From: Symsagittifera roscoffensis
Lineage: Eukaryota > Xenacoelomorpha > Acoela > Convolutidae
NCBI RefSeq assembly: GCF_963678635.1
Contig: NC_087062.1
Location: 62,650,753 to 62,714,752, forward strand
Direction of reading: 5' to 3'
Length of the DNA: 64,000 nucleotides
In this document: piece after piece, positions 1 through 10,900 of the stretch
Layout of the letters: every line of letters starts with the position of its first letter
Position numbering within the stretch: the stretch's first letter is position 1
Program-made: the position numbers and the translations under genes
The notes under the pieces: model-generated
Databases searched by the model: none
What the model was told of the DNA's origin: nothing
Seen by the model: only the letters and a program-made list of their open reading frames with translations

Positions 1-1210
1 TCAGAGTTTTCCCAGGTTTTGCGATTCTAATAACCAAATCATTTTAGTTTACGAGATAGGCAATTTTCGAGATTTTTCAAAAATTTCAAAAAAAATTTAA
101 TTCTAAAAAATTTTAAAAATTTTTGAAATTCTCAGCCTGTAGTTGGGTGCTGTCAGGGTTTTCTCAGGGGTTGCGAATCTTGTCTCCAAGTCTTTTTTCA
201 AAAAGTTTTCAAAAAAACGTAAATGTTAAAAAAATTCCAAAACTTTCAAGATCTCAATCCTGTTATTGGAATCTGTGAGGGTACACTCAGTAGATTGCCA
301 ATCTTGCCTCTGAATATGGCTGCTGAAATCTTTGTAGTTTTCGAGATATAACTTTTTTTTTTAGGTTCTTTCCAAATTTTTCAGAAAACTTAATTATAAA
401 AAATTTCGCAAAACTTGAAATTATTATCTCTGTAGTGAGGATCTGTCAGGATACTTTCAGGAGTTGCGAATTTTTGCTCCCAGTATGACTGCTCAAATCC
501 TTGTTATTTTCGAGATATGACGTTTTTTTTAGGATTTTAAAATTTTTTCAGAAACTTATTTATAAAAAATTTCGCAAAACTTGAAATTATCATCTCTGTA
601 GTGAGGCTCTAACAAAATAATTCGTTAAAATGAAATTCCCAACCCTGGAGTTGTGTACTTTCAAAGATTGCGAATATTGCCATCAAAAAAGACTGCTCAA
701 ATTTCAGTAGTTTTCGAGATGTGAATTTTTTCTGGTTTTCAAGAAAATACCTCTCTTAGAAAACTTTTCTCAAAATTTGATTTTCCCTACGTTGTAGTTG
801 GGTGCTGTAAGAGTACTCTCAGGAGTTGCAAATCTTGCATTCAAATGCGACTGCTCAATTGCTTTCAGTTTCCCAGATGTGACGTTTCTGAATTCATTAT
901 AAACTTAGATATAAAAACAATGTCACAAATTTTTATGGTTTTTCAAAATTTGAATTAAAAAAACGAATGAAAAACTTTACAAAATTTGAAGTTACTCTCA
1001 GGAGTTGCAAATCTTGCGTCCAATTGCTACTGCTCAATTGCTTTCAGTTTTCCTGATGTGACGTTTCTTAGTTCATTTTAAATTTTTCGAAGAACTTATA
1101 TAAAACTTCATCAAATTTTATGGTTCTTCAAAATTTATTTAAAAAACTTGATTAAAAAAATTTGCAAAATGTTTAATACGAACCCTGTAATTGGGTGCTG
1201 TCAGAGTACA
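1..1210. repeat. Tandem array of diverged ~160-200 bp units
   Basis: A phrase meaning roughly 'ggagttgcgaatcttgcctcc ... gactgctcaaat ... ttttcgagatatgacgttttt' recurs near 290, 461, 661, 822 and 1001, separated by A/T-rich stretches. The units are diverged and no open frame is conserved across them. Related sequence recurs at about 48960-49480, so this is a dispersed family. No gene is visible here, and the upstream PIGG exons must lie left of the window. Confidence 0.7.
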
Positions 1211-1333
1211 CTCGAAGAATAGTTGTTTTTGAGTTGTTGAAAATTCGAAGCACCGGAGGTGCGGTACACGCTAGTAAGAATTGATTGAAATCTAATTGAT
1301 TGATTTTTATCGGCACGGTGCAATAGGTCACTT

Positions 1334-1715
1334 CAGGGGCGGATGTAGGTTTTTCTCGAGGGGGCGGATTTTCAAAAAGTTTTCGAAAATTTTGACGACT
1401 TTTTTTTAGGTCGACCAAATTGATTTTCCGAGCTCTCCTAAAGCAATAAAAAAAGACGCTGTTTTGGCCAAAGTTTCTGCGCCGCAGGCAATTTTGTAAA
1501 AAATAATAAGTCAAAAAAGCCGTTTTTGGGCACTTTTTGGAATTTTTTTTGGCGTTTTTTTTGGCGCGCGCTCCCCTCAAAGTTAGTATATATTGGCGCC
1601 AAAGGCGCCTTTAGAAAAATTTTAGGGTCGGTCGGCCAAAAATGGATTTCTTAAAAAGTACCAAAGGGGGGTCGAATCCCGAAGGGGGGGGGCGTCCCCC
1701 CTAAATCCGCCCTTG
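1334..1715. mobile_element. hAT-like MITE, copy A, with 8-bp target duplication
   Basis: The element begins CAGGGGCGGATGTAGG and ends CCTAAATCCGCCCTTG, an imperfect terminal inverted repeat. It is flanked on both sides by the exact 8-bp duplication GGTCACTT (1326-1333 and 1716-1723). No transposase is encoded. An 8-bp duplication and a CAGGGGCGGA-type end are typical of hAT-superfamily non-autonomous elements. Related copies are at 11620-11940 (5'-truncated), 28918-29344 (complete) and 31026-31330 (degenerate). Confidence 0.85.
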
Positions 1716-1927
1716 GGTCACTTATAGAATGTTCGTTTGTATAGATTTTGTTTTTATTACATTTGTGATAGCCAGAGTAGTTTGGGTACCGTTGTTTTTT
1801 TCCTGGAAACAACAAGTTTTTGTGACACTAGTTCCGTTGCATGTATTCTCTTTGCAATATGGCGAGATCAAAATAGCCTGGAAAAAGCTGCGATCCTATT
1901 TTTATTTTGAATGGAATATTTGTATAG

Positions 1928-4900
1928 GTGACGTCCCTGCGTTTGTGGATGTGTTCGGAAACATGGACGCTAGCCGCTTTGAGGGCGATAGTCTAATTGA
2001 CCAGTGGTTCGATAGAGGATACAAAGTTACCATGTTTGGAGATGAAACGTGGCACCGTCTATGGGGAGACAAGTTTGTCAGAAGTGATCCTGTGACCTTT
2101 TTTGTCAACGAATACGTCCAGGTTGATCTCAACGTTAGTCGCCATTTGGAAAAAGAACTTAAACGTGATGATTGGCAGGTCATGATCCTGCATTTTGGAG
2201 GTTTAGATCACATTGGACATCTTTATGGAGCTTTTAGCTCTCTGAGCCCAGGGAAGTTAGAAGAGATGGATAGGTATATAACGCAAATACTGGACGGTCT
2301 GAAGAAGAATGACAAAGGAGATAATGATTGGATGTTGGCGGTGACCTCTGACCACGGGCAAGCAGATGCGGGGGGTCACGGAGGGCCAACAGAAAATGAA
2401 GTATTGACTCCACTGTTGATTGCATCTCCTTTGATAAAGAGAGTATCAAGTCATCCTAAGGAGACACTGGTTAAGCAAATTGATATAACCAGCACCTTAG
2501 CCTATCTTACTGGTGTTCCAGTTCCTGCAAAGAATTCCGGTGAGATGATATTAACAATGAAATTAATAGCTTGATTTTGCTTCGCATACAGTTTTGTGCA
2601 CCAAATTGTTTCAGGAATGGTTATAATAGATTTAATTGAATCAATTGTCTCTTCGAGGGAAGCTATACTACGCTACCTGAACTACAACAGTCAGCAGTTG
2701 AAAAAACTACTGGAAGAAGTTAGTAGTTCGGCTAAGCTGGAAGTGCTAGGTCTTGAACAGGCTATTCAGAGGCACCATTTATGGCTGAGGAATTATCCAT
2801 CTATCGACGAATCACAGGTGGTGCGTATTGATGTTTATAGTGTCGAACGAAGTGAAGGTAGTTTGTTAAGTTTTTTTTTTCTCGTTCATTCAGGAAAAGG
2901 TCATAATGATTCATTCAGGCTCAAGTTTGGTTTTTATTGTTTTTTTTTAGTTCAATTTATATTCGTTTGCCTAAAGAAAGTCAAATTACGCTCTACACTA
3001 GCCAAAGTGCAAATGGTGCGAAAAAACGTGAAAAGTTTAGTTCCTGAAGCGGATTTTACTTTTCAGATTTTCCAGCTATTGATACATTCTTGTAAACGTG
3101 GGCTATTTAAAAAAAGTGTCAAATCATAAAAGCTTCTGGTAATTTAGAAGAGTCGTGACTTTAGTGTTAATGGAACTTCCACAGATAAAAGAGTTTTTAA
3201 TCAATTCTTAATTATTCAGGTTGACGAAGTGAGGCAAAATGCTTTTAATAAAGTTCGCTCTGAATATATCTCGGCTCTCAAGGAAGCATCAGATGCTATC
3301 GCAAGCCACCTGACAAAATTCGAGCCTTTTTTCATCTATGTTTCTTTATTCACAATTTGGACTTTGCTGATGTTTCTGATCTTGAGAATTTCGACGGCTA
3401 TCTATGAAGACAATCGAAAGCGAAAAAGAAGCGGAATTTTCTTCAACATCGTAGCGTCAACGCCACATATTTTGACCATAAGTGTGTTTATGGTTTCGTC
3501 ATCAATATTCGTTACTCTTATTACCGTATCAGGAGTTCGAATCCCGCTGGGCTCAATAATTTTCTTCGGATCATCATTTTTTGCGATACTTTCATTTGCA
3601 TTTCTCCTTGTTGTGCTAGTGATTATTTTTGTCACAAAGAATGCGGTAGACATCAGGTAAATTGTTCAACCAACAGTTAAATCATATCGTATTAATAGCA
3701 AGTTTCCTGGTTATTTTTGTAATTTCTTTTTTTCAGAATTCATCGGTTGATAATCTGGGTAGCTATTCACAGTGTTCTAATGACATCTTCGAGTTTCATC
3801 GAAGAGGAGCATCAAATTGTGTATTTTGTGGGAACATCAGCGTTAATCATAATCATCATACAGAGATTAAGTCAGCATAACATAGTTCTTTATATGAAAA
3901 AGCTGGAGGATTCGACAAATCCACGAACCATAAATGCAGAAAACAGTACTCGAACCATCGCTTGGGTAAGCAAATCTCGTTAAAATGTATTTGATTATGG
4001 ACATTTTATATGTGCTGAGTTTAAAGTAGATCCAATGTTTAACTTACTAAGAACGATTTAATTTCTTCGAAGCTTGATAATGTGCGCACAAGATATTGCA
4101 TCGAAAGCATTTGTAAACGAAATATGTTCTTGCAACGCGGCAAAGATACTACTAAGACTGCTGGTATCAGGGCGAGGCCCTGAATGACCCGACTGCCTCT
4201 TAAGGTCTATGGAGCAGTAATAACATGAAAAAAAAATAAATGTAACAAATAAAATTGATTTTTTTAAATTTGAGATTTTATGTGAAATTCATCACCCCAC
4301 ACGCCATATTAAGTACAAAGTGATAGATTTCGCTCCTAATAACAAATCAATTATGGCAAATACGCTTTCTTTAACCAATTTAGAACGATTTCTAATACGG
4401 ATTTAATCTCCGCTTAATCCCAAATTGGCCATCTTTAAACTCCCATAACTTTACAAAAAATGATCACAGGTAAAATATCTTTTCAAATTTAAGCTCAGGG
4501 CAACAATATCTTTTGAATGATATAAAAAATCTTGTAAAAAATGGCTAGTTAAAAAGTCGAAATTTGTCTGAAGAAAAAAAAACCTACCGCGAGCACAAAT
4601 ATTCCGTTACTTTCGTTACAAAAGTCGGAACAATAATTGCTCAGAATATTAAAATCATCTAATTTTTGAAGGTTATCCGATCGAAAGTTGCTTCTGTTTT
4701 AGGCTGTTGTCATTATCAACCGTAAATTTGAACTGTTAGCTCTATATAGCCGTTTAATGCTAGCTCATTTTAGGTGGTGCCTAGGGATGTCGTATCAGCA
4801 GTAGCTGCTCTCTGTCTGTTTCGACTTATCCGTAAGTTCAACCAGACAGGTGACAAGTGGCTCAGCTATCCTGATATTGGCGATTGGCTTCTGCAAGATG

Positions 4901-7900
4901 GCAATCAACTATTCTTAGGCTCTCTATATTGCGGCGCGTGCGTTGCTGTGCCTGTTTTGCTGCTCATTGCCTTCAGAAGTATCGCAGTGATGCTGCTGTC
5001 TTCACTTGGTTTTGTGTTGGTAGTTGGATACCACGCATCTGCATACAAAATTGGTGAGTGTAAAAGTTGCTCGTATATACAATTGCTATCATAAAAAATT
5101 GCTGTCATTCATTCTAATTAACCATCTGAACCGAATAGATTACATAATTCACCTTGATGTTAAAATAGAGCTGCATCATATATTTATTTAACTATGTAAA
5201 CATTGATGGTAATTAATACCAATCATTGGAGATTTATACCGAGCTACGAATCAATTGAATAGAGATCAACTTAATAAACTATTCCAATCATGCCCTTACT
5301 TGCGCCGATCGACTTGCGAAATATCAGAAGCTAGGAATCGGAACCAGCATCCTTTAAAGCAAGATAGGTCTTTACCGCTCGAGACATATCTAAATAATGA
5401 ATCCAATCTAAATACAATTGATAGCCAGTAGTGCTAAATAAAATTACCAATTGAACAGCTCGCATAACAGTAGACGACAGTATACCCGTATTATCCATCC
5501 GCCAGATACGGTATATTATATGGTGATAGGAGTGGGATACTGTCGTCTACTGTTATGCGAGCTGTTGCATACAAATGCCTAGCTCAAGGTCTAAGCAAAT
5601 CAGTCACGGGCTTTAGTTCATTCATACGGCACTATCTTGACCCATGCTTAGCAGCCGACTTATGTACACAGTTCATGGATGACATAGGAAGTGCAGTGAA
5701 TAATTTTGATGAACTAATACCGACCCTCTCAAAAATTTTCGAATGTGTAAGGAAATCGGGATTAAAATTATCACCGAACAAATGTGAAATAGGAACACAA
5801 CGAATGAAATTCCTTGGTAATATAATTACACCAGCAGGAATATCACCTGAACAAGAGAAAATTTCGACGTTCCTTAAGAAAATTAAAATGCCGCAAACTG
5901 TAAAACAAGTTAAAAGACTAATCGGATTTGTTCAATTCTTCCGGAATTATATGCCAAGCTTAGGTGAAAAACTGATACCTTTCTATCGCCTACTCAGAAA
6001 AGATATAGCATTTCAAACAAATGAAGAGCATCAGAAAAGTCTCGAAGTGCTAAAACATGATCTAATTCAGGCAACGGACATAACGCTCCGCTTACCAAAA
6101 CCAGGATTACAATATGTAATACTATGTGATGCAAGCTATCATGGAACAGGTTTCGTGCTAATGGTTGAAGACTATGTGAAAACTGACAACAAAGGTGAAA
6201 TGAAAACGTATGCACCAGTGTCATTTGGTTCAAGACTCTTCAACACAGCACAACTGAAGTTCTCCATCTACTATAAAGAGTTCTTAGCACTATATTTTGC
6301 CCTCGATCATTTTTCTCATTTCATCTGGGGATCATCAAAACCAGTGATAATACTGACTGACAATCGAAGCTTAACACAATTTTTCCAAGCGAAGACTATT
6401 CCACCCTCGGTTTGGAATTTCTTGGACCGCGTCATGTCATTCAACATCATTATCGCTCATATACCTGGAAAAGCAAACTATGCAGCAGATTTTTTGTCAC
6501 GAATGCAAACTGACCCATCAGCTTCATTATCACTGAAATTGACGGACAAAATACCAGTGCGTGAGATACAAATCGACACGACAGCGAAAGTACCGGATGC
6601 ATCTCTCAACCTGATCCACTCAATGGATGATGCATTTCCTGAAAAGAAGAAGATCGACGACAACCTCAGAGCACAACTGCTTGAACTCGGACTGTATGAA
6701 AACGTCATGAGAGAGCTAAGCTCACAGGAAGCTAGTGCAACCATTCAACCACAAAACTTTGTCCGAATAACGAGACCAATCATCGCAGCAGTACAACACC
6801 CTGATCCTGCTGATGTTTTCAGTGACCTGAATATGAGTCACGAAGTACTCGACTTGAAAAATGAACAAGACAAAGATAATGATATAGTAGAAGTTAAGGA
6901 TTGGAAACGAAACGAACAAGTTCCCAATCTGACATACGAAAATAGCCGCAAGAAAAAATATGCTAAACAATTCAATAGACTGATAATCGACGACGAAGTA
7001 CTGTATCGAAACTTCTACGATGACACGGGACACGTAAAACATAAGCAATACTGCCTACCAAAACATCTTTGGAACGAGGTCGTGTACCGACTACACAACT
7101 CGCGAACCGGTGGACATCTGGGAATGACAAGGACCACAGAAGAGTTCAGAAAACGATTCTACCTTCCAGGATTCACCGAATTTTTAACTAACACAATCAA
7201 AAATTGCTTAACATGCTTGCAACTCAAAAGAGCATCTGCAAAATATCAAATTCCGCCATTGCAACCAATCTCGTCATTGCAATGTTTTCCTGGAGACATG
7301 ATGCAAATCGATATCGTTGGACCACTGAAGTCACCAGTGTACAAATTTGTATTAACTGGAATCGATGTCTTCTCGAAATACTTGTTTGCAGCACCATTGA
7401 CAAACGCTAGCGCTGATACAGTAGCAAGGGAACTCACGAAAATATTTTTCATGCACAGCTACATACCGAAAAAGATCATAGCAGATCTCGGAACGACATT
7501 CACGTCAGAACTAATGCATGAATTGACAACTCTATTAGAAGTTCAAATCAACCACGCAACGCTGAAACATCCACAATCAATTGGTCTTGTCGAGCGATCT
7601 CATGGACCTCTAAAAAGGATCTTGAAGCTGAATACTAATGAACAATGGTCAGACTGGCACAAATATGTCCCATTGGCAACATTCATTCACAATACGTCGT
7701 ACTCTTCATCAATTGGATGCTGCCCTAGCTCCATTTTTCATGGAAGAGAACCAACAAAACCACTTGATCTTCGCTTTTCGACGAAAGCAATGGAATCAGT
7801 AACAGCAGAATCAGACTTCGTTACGGCAATGCAAGACGCGATGCTAGAAAAGTTCAAAGAAACAAAAAAGAACTTGATTTCTTCGTACCACAAGTATCGA

Positions 7901-10900
7901 GGATATTACGATCAAAAGGCACTTGCGCAGCCTCTCACAGTCGAATCATTTTGTTTACTACTAAATCCTCTGCTGACTACACAGTCAGACTTTGGAAGCA
8001 AATCAATGCAAGTCTGGATACCCCTGTACAGAGTTGAGAAAGTGTTAACAAATTCGAACTATATAATTCGGAAAGTTGGAACTAACTACACCCAATGTGT
8101 GCACCGAATTCGTCTCAGACCAGTTGATCCACAGCATCAACCAGAAGATCTCAATCCAATAGATCCAACGAAGTTTCAAACGGATCCTTCACTCGGAAAA
8201 TACCGAAGCGAACCAGGACTTTTCGACGAAAACTTGCCGAAACTCTTAGATGAGATCCAACCTGATAATCCTGACGAAACCGATCAACCAGCCGCACCAG
8301 CTAGAATCAGACTATCAGTGCCCTTTGGAGCGCCAGCAGTTGCAGCAGCACCTGCACCGATGCCAATTCCAGCAGCACCAATAGTGGTACCATTACCGGT
8401 CCCAGTACCAGTAATACCACCACCGCCGGATCCACCCCCAATCCCAGGAGCAGTACATGTGCATGAATTACCACTCGCTGAACTACCAGCAGCGCCACCA
8501 ATGGATATCATTGATGAACAGGTCACTGACAGATTAACCAGCAACAACTCTGATCCTGAGGGATACAACCTCGACGAATTGTTTCGCGAACCACAGCCAG
8601 TTGTCAGACGAAAAGCAGCAGCTGAAGCTAGAGACCGAATTCACGCCCAAATTCGGTTTAGTAATGATGTTCGATATCACCCAATACCCAGCCGCCCAAA
8701 ACAACCGCGAAAGTATGGACTCCGAACCGTTGACGGACACGAAGTGGCCCCAGTTACATTCATTCCACGATCAACGCAAAAGGACAATAAAGCAAACATA
8801 CGAAAGAAAGCGGAGGCGGCGAATGAAGACTTTCCTTCACGGGATTCGAAAAGGAACATTATTATGGACAGCGTTAAACGAGCGAAACAATTCACTAAAC
8901 AAAAAGATGGACCTGGAAGCAGCAAAGACTCGGTAAATGCAATATATGAACCAAATATCTTTGTGGGATCAGGTGATGTCCTACAGTTCCCTGGCTCTAT
9001 AGCTCACTGCGTCTCAAGTGACTTTCAAATGGCAAAAGGAGTAGCACAGCAGATCAGCAGCGCCTACCCATGCATCAAACCGACCCTAAAAAGCATTGAA
9101 ACACCGATAGTTGGATCATCAGTTTCAGTTTCTTTGCCTTGGGAAAACAAGTCAATTTTCAATTTAGTCACAAAACCACAATTTTTTTGACAAGCCAACA
9201 TACTACGATTTGTCAAGAAGCCTCAACTGCATGAAGCAGCAGCTACTGCAGAAGGGAATAAACGCTATAGCCATGCCGAAAATCGGATGTGGACTCGACA
9301 AATTGAAAGAAAGCAGAGTTTTCAGCCTAATTTGCGACATTTTCGAAAAAACGAACATCAAAATCTTTATTTATGTGTGACGAAAAATCACGATATCAGC
9401 TAGTAACGTTCATGCATGCATTCTTAACAATGTAAGCTCCAAAACCACCCAATCGATACAATTGAAGTCACGAAAAAACCAAAATAAAACAGAAAAAGTA
9501 TAAAATTTCGAGAAAACTCTCATTTCCTCAAGTTGAGCTTTTCTGAAAAACTGACACCCAAGTCGAAATATACGTAATGCAACCGCTTTGAACCCGTGGA
9601 ATACCTTCAAGGCCCAACTAGGACTCAGGCAGGAAGTCGGCTCACTAGGAGAAGTCAACTTCGCGAGATCTCGAAAAATCCACCTGTTGCCCATGTTTAA
9701 ACATTACGAATAAAAAGATTCTGCTCCCCCCAAAAATATTAGCTAGAGAAGAAAGAAATTTTTTGGGCTCAGTAATCATTAGACCACCAATAAGGAACAG
9801 GCAGGAAGTCGATCCACTAACAGATCAAAATTTGGAGAAATACATCAATTTACACTATTCCCACGTATTATGATAGGCAAAACAAGAAAAAATATAAAAT
9901 TCGAGGGATATCTTCGCAGAAATTCAGAAAGAAAGCGTTCAAATGAGCCAACAAACATCCAATGTGCTTGTTAGGCAACCCTAAAAGGTTGTCAGTGATA
10001 CTGAAGAACAACACGCGAATCTTGAATGCCAAGAAGATATCAAAAAAAGATAAACGAAATTAATGGAAAAAAAAAAAAAAGTAATTTATCAACTACTCTA
10101 ACTGACGCCAAATTTTGCTCAGGCGAACCAGCAAATTGTCTGAATAGCCTATAGGAGTGAAGTGCAGCTACAGTAGATGAAAAGAACTGAAAAAAAAAAA
10201 CAAAAAGCCAGACACTACACACAATACGATGATCGCGATCAATGCAAAAACATCGTAGAAATGTGTAATTTTGACTTTTTCAAAGAAAAAAGTCGATCAC
10301 CTTCATTCAGGGAGTAAGGCCAATAAAGGCACAAAACGCCCATACGATGAAGACCAGAAGACTTCTGAAAAATAGACAACGAACAGTAAATGAAATATCA
10401 ACCTTTTAGCAAGTAATATAAAGTACTAATTGCTAAGCTAGTTGAAAATTTTCAAAAGAAATCGTGAAGAAATCAACAAAACATATCACTGTTAAGTTGT
10501 TGATAATCAATTCACAATCTATGAGGCAACGATTGGAACCACACCGCCTCATATCAAAAAGACTTCAGCATCAAACGAGCACAAAAAGAATGAAAGGCAA
10601 CAACGAACGAAGACAGCGATATCAAAAATTAAAACGAAACGACGACCAAAACTATTCAGCTACTCCACACGACAGTTCTTGCCGTGGAAATTTAGTTACA
10701 GTTGACAACTGAATACATCATGATATCATTAATTTATCCTTATCATCTATCACTTTAACTCCCATACCCCGACTCAAGGTGGCTTGCTTAAAAATTATCT
10801 CCCATTTAAGTTTAAAATAATTTATCTTCTCTCGTTTTATTAATTGAATTAATAAACTGTGCTTCTAATACTATGAGTTTATTAAATTATTGCGATATAA

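Noticed and set aside
1729-1927. Open frame upstream of the first visible PIGG exon
   Set aside because: The residues do not match PIGG and a usable acceptor lies at 1926-1927; it is intron read-through.
8284-8568. Minus-strand Gly-rich frames opposite the retroelement linker
   Set aside because: They are the antisense shadow of the proline/alanine-rich linker of pol.
10464-10712. 82-codon frame near the 3' LTR
   Set aside because: Lys/Gln-rich with no recognisable domain and no support as an envelope or accessory gene.
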